Source: Doris montereyensis
Taxonomy: Eukaryota > Mollusca > Gastropoda > Nudibranchia > Dorididae
Direction of reading: 5' to 3'
DNA length: 64,000 bases
Assembly (NCBI GenBank): GCA_037039925.1
Contig: JAXRKP010000867.1
Span: 5,001 to 69,000, forward strand
The notes beneath the pieces were generated by a model. The model was given only the letters and a program-made list of their open reading frames with translations. It did not search any database and was not told the DNA's origin. Below are positions 12,701 through 22,354 of this stretch, one piece after another. A program made the translations under genes and the position numbers. Each line of letters begins with the position of its first letter. The stretch's first letter is position 1.

Positions 12701-15188
12701 CAGGAAGCAATAAAATTGTTCACACATTGCCCCTCGATCGCGGTGAGTGCCTTGTCTATTAAAAACGTCAGGTGATTTCATGCCACTTACGACATCAAGA
12801 AAGAGCCAGAGGCGGAGTCCAGAAGACTGTTCAATTCTAATTGCCTAGTGACAAACCAGGAATCTAATGGGACAAAGGATGTGCTGTGCAGTGGGGGGAG
12901 TTAAAAGAAGACTGGTAATCTTTTATTACAGTACATTGGGTAGGTAATGAGGATGGTTTCAATGCATGGCCCATTGTTGACGGGCATAAGCCCTATTAGC
13001 GATGGGATTACATGTATGATATAAAAAAAAAGAATTGTTAATCAATTACGGACATAATTTATGTTAATGTGGAGAAAAGGAACTTGCTGTCGCTGTTGAG
13101 ACTGGGCATTTAAGCGAAAATTTTGGTTTTGAAATGGGCATTTAGAGGGGCAATTCATATAGAAAAAATGGTTTCACTGAGATGGCGGGCATTTGGACAA
13201 AATAGACGTTAAGGCAGCAGGCATTTAGGCGGTCACTACTGTATTATTATGATGCATGCATGCTTTCTGGAGAGCAGCACTTTTATGTCAGGGAGAGCTG
13301 CTTTAGTTCTATAATGTCATGAGAGGGACTGTTGGATGGGAGGGGGAAAGGATTGCTTTAGTCATTTGTTTTTCTAAAGTGAAGAATGATAAGGTATTGA
13401 AATAAAAGAACAATAATAGATTTACATTATGATTATTTACACTTTAAGAACATAACATATATATTTAGATCTGTTGTTTTCTAATCACAGCGATTAATGT
13501 GAAGACTGGTGATATATTTCAAGCAACTTTTCTTGATAAAGGACCGGACAAATCTCTACGTGATGCCCGTCACTTTACTGGAAGTAAAGAGGTATTGAAA
13601 TCTTTTTTGCTTCAATCTTGGCTTCAGCATTTAAGAATAACTTATCAATAGATGACATTAGGATCCTGTAACTATTCAGGTGGTTAAATGAAATATTGTT
13701 CATTTTTCATAAGACCAAAATGCATATAATAACTCAATTTGAGGACTGTCCTAAATTCAATAGAATCTATGCATTAAAGACAAGCAGATATGAGTGATTG
13801 ATTTTTTCAGTCTTTCTGTAAAATGTATCAATGCAAGCGATAACAGTTTGAAAATGTATTGATTTCACATTATTTTATCAGTGCAACGACAGCAATAGAT
13901 AACAATGCTGAATGTTGGTTAGAACTACAAAAAATTTGGTGCTGAATTTAGACTTCGGTCATTGGATTTCACTGGAAATAAAGCACAAAGTTATTTCAGA
14001 ACTTTTACTTTAAATTATTGCGATAGAAACTCAAAATTCTAATGCCAACAATGATAATAAAAAAAATTGTTAACCCTTACGTTGCCATGTTCGACTGTTT
14101 TATATAGATAATGATGGACACACCCCTTTGTCTGTCAATATCACCATAAAGACATTTGAATTTGCTTTTTCTTTTGCCTTGTTTCTTCTTTTTTTTTTAT
14201 TATCATTAATTCCATAGATATATCAGGCTTTATTTCTACTTTCAGAATATTGTTATATATAATGTTTCAAAACAAGAACTTGTGATTGGACCGTTTCACT
14301 ATAATGAGTTGCAGAAGTAGACATTTTCCTAACTCTGCCTGATGCTTTAATCAGACAGGTAAGCCCATTGCTAATACTAATATCAGTGTAATTCATTAAA
14401 GTGTTCATACAGAGTAGATTGGATAAGATTGGCTCCATTCTAAATTTGTATTTTTAAGTGCTTGAAATGACATTATTCAGTTCATGGTTATCACTTTTCT
14501 GACTCCACATGTATTTCTGGATTCATGATTATCATAAGTACAATAAACAAGCACTACAGGCTTTTATTTGTTTTCAATCCTCTATTTTCATTTTACTGAG
14601 TAACTGAAAATTTGCTTGAAAGTACAAAGGTCAGGCTTGTCAACACTTTTTAGAAAATAAGGAACTGTGCGGAGACCAGATATCGATTAATCTGAGTGAC
14701 GGACGATAATTCATTGGGGTGTCTTGTTTTTTGGTGGGAGAAGAGGATTGCTTTTACATGTAAGGAAACGTGTCACTCAGTGTCATGCTTGAAATTAGAG
14801 GTCCAAATGTTCACTCAGAGTCAGAATGCCTTCCAAATATGATGAAAAATAAATGCCAGTAGGATACCACTTCGCCACCTGGGGGGGGCCAGGTAAACAC
14901 GCATCTGTGAACTGATATCTCGCTGCCAAGGGTTCCAGCGGAGCTCATAGCTTTCACGTGCTTTCGAGGATGTGATGATGACATTTTACAACTTACTCTT
15001 CATTGTCTTTTCAGTATTTATCAACATCGCCAGCCCAGGAACCACCAGGTTTTGTTAATTCAGTCCGAGCTTCTTTGAGGCAACTTAAAGATTTTCCCAA
15101 TCCTCTTCAGACTGTGTTTAAAGGAGGATTACCTCGCAGATATAAGAAAGATCAAGATACTGGAGCGTGGATGAAGACTGCTGAATGA
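3624..15188 (+). CDS. NTAN1: Protein N-terminal asparagine amidohydrolase (NTAN1), 9 exons seen
   Basis: NTAN1 deamidates N-terminal Asn to Asp and so feeds proteins into the Arg/N-degron pathway; it acts in cytosol and nucleus. Exons seen: 3624-3704, 4135-4237, 5572-5637, 8298-8371, 9291-9344, 12256-12308, 13491-13591, 14246-14358, 15015-15188. The product begins MPLIINGSP (human MPLLVEG), carries LGSDDATTCH, whose Cys aligns with human catalytic Cys75, and ends LSTSPAQEPPGF...GAWMKTAE, matching the human C-terminus. About 272 codons are visible against 310 in human. The shortfall fits one missing exon between 5637 and 8298, expected to hold the CL.HCDG-type segment. All visible junctions are GT-AG and phase-compatible, except that exons 12256-12308 and 14246-14358 each need one extra base. 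A polyadenylation signal lies at 15445. The introns hold TIR elements, a LINE and a SINE. The identification is secure; intactness is not. Confidence 0.95.
4135..4237 (+). CDS. NTAN1: NTAN1 coding exon 2
   Basis: Encodes ESSAEFLKKDVKEVGPKELL and then YIGQREVAGTSLDD, matching human VGPQGLLYVQQREL. Acceptor TTTTTAG, donor ATA|GTAATT. Ends in phase 1; the split codon with the next exon reads Ser, as in human SISILG. Confidence 0.93.
4306..5195. mobile_element. TA-flanked TIR transposon (MITE) in NTAN1 intron
   Basis: The left end is TA then CAGTGGAGCTCA (4308). The right end, read from the other strand, is the same 12 bases before TA at 5194-5195. The element is about 890 bp with no transposase frame. 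TIR and TA target site resemble pogo/Tigger-type or other Tc1/mariner-superfamily non-autonomous elements. The interior includes three tandem copies of a roughly 57-bp unit. Confidence 0.8.
4911..5080. repeat. Tandem 57-bp repeat, three copies
   Basis: Three imperfect copies containing AGTCCCATTATAGCCATGTA and GGAATCAGTGGATGCCATT, inside the TIR element at 4306-5195. Confidence 0.85.
5572..5637 (+). CDS. NTAN1: NTAN1 coding exon 3 with the catalytic Cys
   Basis: Reads SCITILGSDDATTCHIAILR then HSG, nearly identical to human. The Cys in DDATTCH corresponds to human Cys75, the active-site nucleophile. Acceptor ATCATCAG, donor TCAG|GTATGA, ending in phase 1. Confidence 0.96.
6060..7790 (-). mobile_element. 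LINE copy B, composite and heavily decayed
   Basis: Reverse-strand fragments of the window's LINE family. Near 6080 and again near 6700 there is 5' leader material. At 6840-7450 RT/endonuclease segments match LINE copy F (e.g. TTTGTCTGCCTCTCTCCCTT; CTGCTCCTGGGGC). At 7640-7790 there is a second leader end. It looks like two overlapping partial insertions. It fills the NTAN1 intron where one exon is missing. Confidence 0.7.
8298..8371 (+). CDS. NTAN1: NTAN1 coding exon 5 (human RLEVHLVGGF segment)
   Basis: Encodes LEFHLYGGFIDDRRNSHDVC then KKVL. The acceptor is CTCACAG and the donor AA|GTAATT. It needs an incoming phase of 2, whereas exon 3 leaves phase 1. At least one exon of length 3n+1 is therefore required in between; I could not find it. 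Confidence 0.92.
8930..9190 (-). mobile_element. tRNA-derived SINE, copy 1
   Basis: On the reverse strand 9187-9100 reads as a tRNA-like head: TGGTCGAGAGGC (A box) and GCGTTCAAGCC (B box). It is followed by the tail AGATCTTTAATGTGCAC / GTCGATCCACCTACCTGGA (forward-strand reading), shared with the copy at 51515-51765. Confidence 0.8.
9291..9344 (+). CDS. NTAN1: NTAN1 coding exon 6
   Basis: 54 bp reading KALHGSDCEIHLLSACII and leaving one base (phase 1). It aligns with the human segment DDIHLVTLCVTE. Splice sites are TTTTCAG and G|GTATGA. Confidence 0.9.
10333..11090. mobile_element. TA-flanked TIR transposon (MITE) in NTAN1 intron
   Basis: The left end, TA then TAGTCAAACCCGTTTAATCC, pairs with the right end read from the opposite strand, TA then CAGTCAGACCCGCTTATTCC. 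The match is about 80% over roughly 30 bp. It is 758 bp long. The open frame at 10728-10928 inside has no recognisable homology. Pogo/Tigger-like by TIR and TA target site. Confidence 0.78.
12256..12308 (+). CDS. NTAN1: NTAN1 coding exon 7, one base short
   Basis: 53 bp. The first part reads DHNTIYKNSTPF in the frame set by exon 6. The rest reads PVIYGI only after one base is restored, apparently a third C at 12290-12291. With 54 bp the exon would join both neighbours in phase. Acceptor CTCTAG, donor ATCG|GTACGG. Confidence 0.85.
12354..13243. mobile_element. TA-flanked TIR transposon (MITE) in NTAN1 intron
   Basis: The left TIR CAGTAGTGACCACCTAAATG and the right TIR (opposite strand) CAGTAGTGACCGCCTAAATG differ at one of 20 bases, with TA on both sides. 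The element is 890 bp. The word GGGCATTTA(G/A)GCG recurs inside (near 12402 and 13105), so the TIR motif is iterated within the body. Confidence 0.88.
13491..13591 (+). CDS. NTAN1: NTAN1 coding exon 8
   Basis: Encodes AINVKTGDIFQATFLDKGPD and onward to HFTGSKE, aligning with human IAVNIKTAEIYRASFQDRGPE. Acceptor AATCACAG, donor GAG|GTATTG, ending in phase 0. Confidence 0.95.
14246..14358 (+). CDS. NTAN1: NTAN1 coding exon 9, one base short
   Basis: 113 bp. It reads NIVIYNVSKQELVIGPFHYN then EL, after which the frame hits TAG. A one-base shift near 14313 gives EVDIFLTLPDALIRQ, the counterpart of human HVDFWLHQDDKQILE. A 114-bp exon would be phase 0 at both ends, as its neighbours require. Donor CAG|GTAAGC. 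Confidence 0.88.
15015..15188 (+). CDS. NTAN1: NTAN1 terminal coding exon
   Basis: 58 codons including the TGA stop: YLSTSPAQEPPGFVNSVRAS ... GLPRRYKKDQDTGAWMKTAE. It aligns end to end with the human C-terminus (LSTSPLAEPPHFVEHIRS...). Acceptor TTTTCAG. Confidence 0.96.
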   Translation, partial: YLSTSPAQEPPGFVNSVRASLRQLKDFPNPLQTVFKGGLPRRYKKDQDTGAWMKTAE

Positions 15189-15444
15189 TGTCTTTTTTAT
15201 TGTTTTCTTTTTTAGTACATTTATTTAAAAATTGTTACGCAATTTTGTTGTTTTATAAACCAAACTTTACTTCTCATGCGTTTTTGCAGCTTTATATTTT
15301 TAGAATTGAACATTAATGTGTAGATGTCATGTTATAAGCAATAGCTTATAAGAAATTATTTTTTAAGATACTCCGCTTTGACTGTTAAAATCCAACCTAG
15401 TGTACATCAATTTAGCTGATTATAAACAACTGATTAAATGAGTA

Positions 15445-15450
15445 AATAAA
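15445..15450 (+). terminator. Candidate NTAN1 polyadenylation signal
   Basis: AATAAA about 255 bp after the NTAN1 stop codon and just before LINE copy C begins. Confidence 0.5.
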
Positions 15451-15508
15451 AGATTGTGCTCACTGAACAAGATTGACTAGAATTTAGCTGTCGGATTTTA
15501 CAGTTCTC

Positions 15509-16803
15509 CGAGGTGGTGGACAGGTGAGCACCTGTCACCGGAGATAGATGATCCTGCCCTCCACGAGTCTCCTGCTGCCTTGTAGGCGGGTTCTTGGTTG
15601 ACCAAAGGCTAAGGGAGTTAACCCTGACAGAAAACAACCCTTCTGCCTTGCAGGCGGTCTTGAATGACCAAAGGCTAAGGAGTTAACCTGACAGAAAATA
15701 ACAACCTGCTACCTTGCAAGCTGGTCTTGAATGACTAAAGACTAAGGGAGTTAACCTGACAGAAAATAACAACCTACTACCTTGCAGGCTGGTCTTGAAT
15801 GACTAGACTAAGGGAGTTAACCTGACAGAAAATAACAAGGCCTGGTAGGGGGCCTCCAAGGTGGCAGCCCCACCATCTACCTAGGGTACAGTGGGCTAAT
15901 CCCCTGCTTATCCAAAACGACCTGATTCAGAGAAGTAAAAAGAAATATAACCGGCTTGATCTTTGGAAGACGAAATTGGAAACGACACGGACCAGTAAAT
16001 GCATCAATGTTTTCCTTTGCCGATGATTTACTTCTGTTTGGAAAATCAGAAAGTGACTTTCAGCCAAATATCAGCACATTATGAACAATGAACTAAATAA
16101 AAGAGGAATGAAGTGAATGCCAAGAAAACCAAAACAATGCTACTAACTAGGAAGCTAAAACACTTAAATTGGGCAGGAGTATTTAGAACAAATTCAAAGC
16201 TACAATTGCCTAGAATAATGATTAACTCAGAGGAAAACTAAGAAAAGAAATTGTCAAATGCAATATATAACCATCTAAAAAGGCATTGTAGGTAACAATT
16301 GTCAACAAAAGCCAAAATGGCAGTATACAATACGTTTTGTCCTACTCTCCTCTATGTCAGTGAAACTTGGACTTTAGACAGTAGAATACAGTAGAGAGTA
16401 CAGGCAGCTGAAATGAAATACCTAAGAAGAGTAGTAGGAAAACTAAAAGAGACAAAATCAGAAACATAACAATAAAGAGATCAAACCAAAGCAGATGGCA
16501 TAAAAACTAAGATAGAAACACATCAATTGAGATGGTTTGGGCATGTAAACATATTGAATGACAATAGAATAGTTAAATCAGTATAAGATGCTAAATCCCA
16601 ACGTAAAAGACCAAAAGGCAGACCTCGGAGAAAGTGGGAAGAAGATATAATTGAGGCATTAAAACATAGAAATTTAACTTTTTTGTAAGGAAACAGGAAA
16701 TGCCAGGACAGGGCATCCTGGAGAAAAGATCGGGTATCTGAACCCATACACCGAAAGGTAGAAGTAGAATGGGAACTGATAAAGAAAGAAAAGAAAGAAA
16801 GAA
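15509..16803 (+). mobile_element. LINE copy C: 5' leader fused to RT C-terminus
   Basis: Forward copy. It starts with GGTGGACAGGTGAGCACCTG and four leader monomers (15581-15840), then CTACCTAGGGTACAGTGGG. After about 15975 it jumps straight into reverse transcriptase: INVFSFADDLLLFGKSESDF carries the FADD catalytic box. It continues with NAKKTKTMLLTRK and the C-terminal QLRWFGHV...RPKGRPRRKWEED. The endonuclease and N-terminal RT are deleted. It ends in a (GAAA)n tail. Several stops and frame breaks make it dead. Confidence 0.88.
15581..15840 (+). repeat. LINE 5' leader monomers, four copies
   Basis: About 65-bp units each containing GACTAAAGGCTAAGGGAGTT then AACCTGACAGAAAATAACAA with CCTTGCAGGC. 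Copies D, F and A carry three, two and one. Confidence 0.85.
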
Positions 16804-18985
16804 TTTTGACTTATAAATTATAATACAATTACAATGCATGATTGTATGCTTTCTTGCAAATGTGTGGCCACATTGAAAAATCCAAATACTCTTGTTATTT
16901 TTATTGTTAATGTTAACTTTGATTTTCCACTAATCCAATTTGAATTTCGATTTCATTATTCTGTTGAATTTAGATTTGAGGAATTCTTAAAATAAGATTG
17001 TTACAGCTAACCTTTCCTGAAATTGACATTTCCCGGCAGGTACATGAATTTTAAAACCTAATCAAGATTTGATTCATATTATTCATAGGATTCTTAGACT
17101 AGGCAATTAAAACTAGATCCTGGCTGTTAAGACACCTGAAGCATAAAAGTTGTAGTTCTACTGTCAACATAGACATATTACAGTGGTAGTACTGGTAGCG
17201 ATATCTAACATGCCGCCTAACACCACACTCCGCATACTACCTGCACGATATTTTGAGGAAACGTTAAAAAAAATTATATTGGCCCCTTAACAACACGTCG
17301 ATCGGCTAACAACATGATTTTTAACAGACACTTTACTTGTCAAAGTTGCCAAGACATGTCTTTTTTATATACCATTTCAAATATGATGGAATTTCAATCT
17401 AACCAGATGTGGAGATGATCAAAAGATAAAGATGGATTTATAGTATAGGCGGTATCCCAGCACAAGTGTAGGCTCACCGACTATACATCATTTATTCCCA
17501 CCAGGCCATTTCATTCAGTCCTTCCCAACTCCATGGGGAACATACAGTTCACCAGCCTGTTAGTAGTGTTAGGCACACTTTGACAAGATCTTTCTCTACC
17601 TATAACTGGGTACCCATTCACAATTGAGTCAAGTGAGGAAAGTAGGGGAAGTACCTTTCCTAAGAGTAAAGGTACAATGTTGTGGAAAAAAACCGACCTG
17701 TGCCAGCCTTGGGGTGTGTGTGAAACAGTGTTGTTGTGATTACAAGCTCACAACACTACGATTCAGCTACAATGCTACACAACACTACAGTTTAGTAACA
17801 ACACATCAAGCCTCTCCGGTTCCGGTTATAAAAAAAAGGTGCTGATAGTCCGATACTGAAAGCAAACTTTATCTACATGCCAGACGGCAAGGTGCCAATT
17901 TCATCCACTAGGGCCTAGCTAACAAGGGTCTTCGTCTAGCATATGCCATTAACAAACAGTGAATCTTACTTTACCTGTCAAAGTGGCATCAAAATGCGCA
18001 ATATCTGCATAGGAACAACGAACCATGGTCAAAATTTATCATTGCTTAACTTATGTTACCAAAACAACTGAGATTAATTGTGCTCAAGCAAACGAAGATG
18101 CGTGTCCAACCACAGTAATGTTGGTGAATGAGAAAACTTTCAAATTTCAATCTTTCATTTTATTGATTTGTTGCGTGCTTGTCAGATCGACTGGTAAGTT
18201 TTGTCCGCTTACCACCAGCATGGTCTTTTAATCTTCTAAAGGCGTGTTCTTCAATCTCTACTACTGTATTATTATCATTATTAGACATCTCATTTCGTTG
18301 AGCTTTCAAATTGGGCAGGAAGTGTGTGGATTTGAAGGGCATGTTAAATTTACATGGAGAATCCTTACTTACCAATTTTAAACTAAACACTTCAGATGAA
18401 TTGGAAAACTTTTAAATGTGGTTAACATATATTCTATTTTCTTTTCTTATCAAATACTTACAATTACAAGACTGATCACAAGGCGATGTTACTTTTTATT
18501 TCTTCCAAATACTGGTCACTTATTTACAGCTTGTGCTGCATGTTACATTATAAAGGAATCATAGAAGTGGAAAAATATTTGTGATGGCCTCACACTCACA
18601 GTGAATAACATACTAAGAAAAACAAGAAAGGAACGAAGTTGATTGAATTACACTTCATAATCATATGTGTCTAACCGACCATCCACAATATAGACAACAA
18701 AAGACAGCATTAATTTGAACAGATTTTTTTATTGTGTTTGAAATGATTGGCAGTGAAACAAAAATAGAACATTGAGAATCATTGTCTTTTTAAAAATGTT
18801 ATAATGTACATAAATCATTGTCCCCACTAATTTTAAAACATATCAATGTAGTAATGCTTTGAATTTGAGCGGGATTTTTGGGAAGGGGGCATTATGTTTT
18901 AAAAATTAAGTTTGTCTTTGTTTATTACTATAAAACTTTTGCACAGCTGGAAAAACAAAGGTTGATGCACATTTAACTTGTCTGC
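16804..18985. other. Intergenic, no supported gene
   Basis: AT-rich sequence. Short open frames at 17624-17845 and 18025-18231 have no splice context or family resemblance I can see. TACAGT at 17178 and ACTGTA at 18263 could be decayed element ends, but too little matches to call it. Confidence 0.6.
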
Positions 18986-18999
18986 CTAAGGGTGAAAAC

Positions 19000-19400
19000 A
19001 CAGTGGAGATGGCACCATCTTGTCCTAGCTTCCCTTTTTGGGAGCTAGAATTTATTCTATAGGAAAAGTATTAAAGTAAACAGAGAAGAGGCGTCAAATC
19101 ATGCCGCCTTTTTTCTCGCCTAGACTCGTGCTTAATCTAAGCGATGCGCTTAGATTGGGCGTCAAAAAATGCCTGCTCGCCAGACAGGCGTTCACCGTCA
19201 ACCACAAATGGCGAAGGCCCAGTGTCTTGAGCTGGACATAGGTCAATAACTAGTGATCGGAGACAAAATCTAATAACAGATTTGTAATCAGCGACCCGAA
19301 ATTAACAAAGTCCTCGCGTAGAGATACTAAAAAAATGCATAATAAACAATTTCATAAAAATATTTTTAATTCGAACGAAGAAAGCGCGCGCGAGTTCTAA
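19000..19400. mobile_element. Possible Harbinger-related non-coding segment
   Basis: The word ATCAGCGACCCGAAATTA near 19288 recurs near 34448 as ATCAGCGACCCAAAATTA, inside the TTA-flanked MITE. Since transposase remnants follow at 20.2 kb, this may be the outer part of the same family. Tentative. Confidence 0.35.
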
Positions 19401-19984
19401 CACACTTCCACCTCTGTCTGCAGTAACTGTGTAGTGTGTAGCATCAATACACTTTAGTGCAGCGTATTTTATTACTACATGCAAACCCAAAATGGACACC
19501 GACCAAACAATAAAGCTTGTCGTAGCTGTTGAAAAAAAGACCCTTTCTTTATGACAAAAAGGGTACAGCAATAAAAATCAGCTCAATGCCGAATGAAAAA
19601 AAATTGCAGAAGAAATTGGCTGCAATGATAAGTTTATGTTTTTTTATTACATTAATTGTATCTTATTTATCTTCATCATCATAGTCATCATTACACCATT
19701 CTCATCGTAATTACCATCAATAACAATAATCATAAACATAAAGTATTGCTGCTGCTTCTCTTATTACTAACGTGGCTATCCATTGCATATAATAAAAATT
19801 TCCTGAACATTATTATTAAAATTACAATTGATAACAACATTCCATTTGACGTAATTCCTGAAACTGAATCTCTCAAACCCACTTTCCGTTATCATTTCAG
19901 TCAGTCAGTCTATCTGTCTGCCAGCTTGCCTGTATGTATAAATGCGTACATGTATGAATGTACATGTATGTGTTATGTATGCAA

Positions 19985-20110
19985 AATACAAATGTTGTAT
20001 GTGTGTGTATGTGTATTATGTATCCATACGTATGGATGTCAGTATGCTATTGCATGTTTGCCTCTGTCTATCTGTCTGTCTGTCTTTATCTCTCTCTTTC
20101 GTTTGTGTTC
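19985..20110. repeat. TGTG/CTGT microsatellite patches
   Basis: GTATGTGTGTGTATGTGTAT followed by a CTGT/CTCT-rich stretch. Overlapping Cys/Val-rich open frames are artefacts. Confidence 0.75.
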
Positions 20111-20165
20111 ACTACTCATCAATTGTTTCCTCTCACTTCCTGTATACCTGAATATCTCAAACTAA

Positions 20166-20530
20166 TTAGGAGTTGGTAAAATAGCACTTTCGATTTTGCC
20201 AGGGCAATGCTCCTTGGGGAGATGTGTGAAATAATCCATCAGTGTTTCCCCTAATTTGCAAAGCGTTCTTGGTAGCCCTACATCCAGAGGATTGAATTTG
20301 AGGATTTGTTTGATTCGCTTGCTCACTCAAAATCGGTCCATCTCTTTCGTTGTGGCCTGATCTCTGAGGTTCATTGGTCAGTATGAAATTGTGAAGAATG
20401 GTGATCATCTTTACGATATTAGTAGCAGCTTCAGGTTGCTCATCGATTTGTCGAAAGAGTGTTGGAAGAAACTCAGAGACTATTTTCTAAAGACCCATCG
20501 AAATGACAATGACAGCCTGTAAATCGGGAT
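20166..20530 (-). pseudogene. PIF/Harbinger transposase (HARBI1-like), C-terminal exon
   Basis: The reverse strand reads IPIYRLSLSFRWVFRK, then after one missing A (the AAAA run near 20490) IVSEFLPTLFRQIDEQPEAA, TNIVKMITILHNFILTNEPQ and, near the end, GALPWQNRK. The LHNF block and terminal (G)xxPWQ are hallmarks of Harbinger nucleases. A clear acceptor (poly-T then CACCTGCAG) precedes the exon. The RARR..ENAFG segment of the family is missing between RLS and RWVF. The DDE catalytic core is not found anywhere in the window, so this is a remnant. Its likely first exon lies at 22355-22647. Confidence 0.75.
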
Positions 20531-20603
20531 CTGCAGGTGGCAAAAAAAAAAGAAGTGGTATCTATATGACTATGACCGGCTACTTTTCATCTTGCCATTC
20601 ATA

Positions 20604-21540
20604 ATGACCAAGTACCACTATCAACGTGACAGCAATCTCCCGGATGAAGACAATGGAGATGACAACATGTCTCATGGAGATGACAACATGTCTCAGGCCA
20701 GTTCGTCCTCTTTCATTTTCTACAGTAGCCATGATACAAAGCCTCCACACAACACTGCTGACTCTGAAAACTTACCATCAACATCTGAAAAAAAAGACCA
20801 CCTATGCAACCAAAATTTCCACAAAGCCGGAAATGTAAGACAACCGACTTCCGAGGCAAAAATGATTCGAGCAGCGCAGCGTCTTGGCGAAATGAAAGAG
20901 GCAGAGAAGAGTGAAGATTTGAACGAAGATGAACTGTTTTTGAAAAGTCTAGTCCCAAAGATGAAAAGGATGGACATAGCAAATAAAATGGCTTGCCAAG
21001 GCAAAATATTAAATATTGTCTTGGAACACATAATGAGAAGCAAAGCCAGCACTGAAAGAATCCCATACACGCAAGTGAGAAAGGCACCTGAGAGAAATCC
21101 ATACCAGTACTCGCCAGCTAGAATGTACAGACAGTCAGTGAGAGAGGCACCTGAGAGAAATCCATACCAGTACTCGTCAGCTAGAATGTACAGACAGTCA
21201 GTGAGAGAGGCACCTGAGAGAAATCCATACCAGTACTCGCCAGCTAGAATGTACAGACAGTCAGTGAGAGAGGCACCTGAGAGAAATCCATACCAGCACT
21301 GCGCCAGCTAGAATGTACAGACAGTCAGTGAGAGAGGCACCTGAGAGAAATCCATACCAGTACTCGCCAGCTAGAATGCACAGACAGTCAGTGAGTGAGA
21401 GAGGCATCTGAGAGAAATCCATACCAGTACTCGCCAGCTAGAATGTACAGCATACCAGTACGCTAGAATGTACAGAGTCCTGATGAAGATGCGAGAACAT
21501 ATCAATATGATCAGTACTCAACAGCCCAGCCTGACATGTA
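20604..21540 (+). pseudogene. BESS-like Harbinger accessory ORF with 21-residue tandem repeats
   Basis: Open from ATG 20604 to 21311. The first about 90 residues are acidic and Ser-rich (two copies of GDDNMS). Then ELFLKSLVPKMKRMDIANKM and GKILNIVLEHI fit a BESS-type C-terminal interaction motif. After this come tandem 21-residue units, APERNPYQYSPARMYRQSVR plus E. An extra base near 21301 breaks the frame in the fourth unit; two more units follow out of frame to about 21540. A polyadenylation signal AATAAA sits at 21616. MADF/BESS or Myb-like second proteins accompany Harbinger transposases; the N-terminal DNA-binding part is absent here. The role as accessory protein is inference. Confidence 0.6.
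21076..21450 (+). repeat. 63-bp coding tandem repeat, 5-6 units
   Basis: Units begin GCACCTGAGAGAAATCCATA and contain TCGCCAGCTAGAATGTACAG. The first four are nearly identical; the later ones carry indels. Confidence 0.93.
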
Positions 21541-21615
21541 CTGAACAGAGAGTCATTATCATATCATGATTATGTGTTATTCCTAAACCTGGAAGCAACT
21601 GTTTTCGTTTTTATA

Positions 21616-21621
21616 AATAAA
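21616..21621 (+). terminator. Candidate polyadenylation signal of the BESS-like ORF
   Basis: AATAAA about 75 bp after the last repeat-derived sequence. Confidence 0.45.
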
Positions 21622-21831
21622 GCTCGTTAAGTTTGTATTATACATTTTGTTGTTTTTTTTGTTTTTCCTCACTGTTTCTTTTATTCTTTAAAACAATTTT
21701 TTAAAATTATTTCAATGAAAACACAATGTGTTTTGCAGAAAAAAGTCACATTTTATCAGCCTCACCTAGAACTTCCATTTTCGTAATATTGGAATCAGAT
21801 AAAAACAAAAATGTAAACATGGTCACAATGT

Positions 21832-22130
21832 GGCGTCAGTAGCTCAGTGGTTAGCGTGCCGGGCCCGAGACAGAGAGGTCCTGGGTTCAAATCTCTGCCA
21901 CTGCTGTGTTGTTGGGAAAGGCACTGCACAGAAGTTTCCTCAAGTATTGAGGTGTAAATGAGTACCTGACCATAGGCCGAGACGGACATTGGCAGAATGC
22001 GAGTCTTTAGCGGTCTCTTGAACGCGGCTCTGAATATTCCGAATGGAATTGAGATGGATCAAAAAATGACATGGCCTGCCGTAAGATAAATGAAGTAAAG
22101 CGCTTTGAGACTGATATAAATGCCAAATTT
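21832..22130 (+). mobile_element. tRNA-derived SINE nested in the Harbinger locus
   Basis: tRNA-like head GGCGTCAGTAGCTCAGTGGT (A box) and GGTCCTGGGTTCAAATCTCT (B box). A body follows, then a conserved-looking tail AAAGCGCTTTGAGACTGATA with TAAATGCC. It lies between the two transposase exons, so it is intronic to that remnant. Confidence 0.85.
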
Positions 22131-22354
22131 ATATTTTTATCTGTAATAGTGTAGGCCTACATAGCGTCATTTCAAAGAAAACAAGGCCGGTATTCCGTCA
22201 GCAGTTTGAACTTGAGACTCCAGGTTTTGGATTCCCTTGGCCTGGCAAGCAAAGCATCAAGCATCACATTTAAAGCATTTTAAAAACGTTAAACCATCTT
22301 CGAAATGTAAATATAATTATTTATTATCAGATCTTTATGTACGGTAATTCTTAC

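Noticed and set aside
17178..18266. Possible TIR element (TACAGTGGTAG / CTACTACTGTA)
   Set aside because: Only about eight bases pair beyond TA, and the interior shows no supporting structure.
20592..20603. TTG start for the BESS-like ORF
   Set aside because: The first ATG in frame is 20604; a non-ATG start is not justified in a eukaryote without other evidence.
21832..21905. tRNA gene
   Set aside because: A and B boxes are present, but the head continues into a SINE body and tail and the acceptor stem does not pair convincingly.
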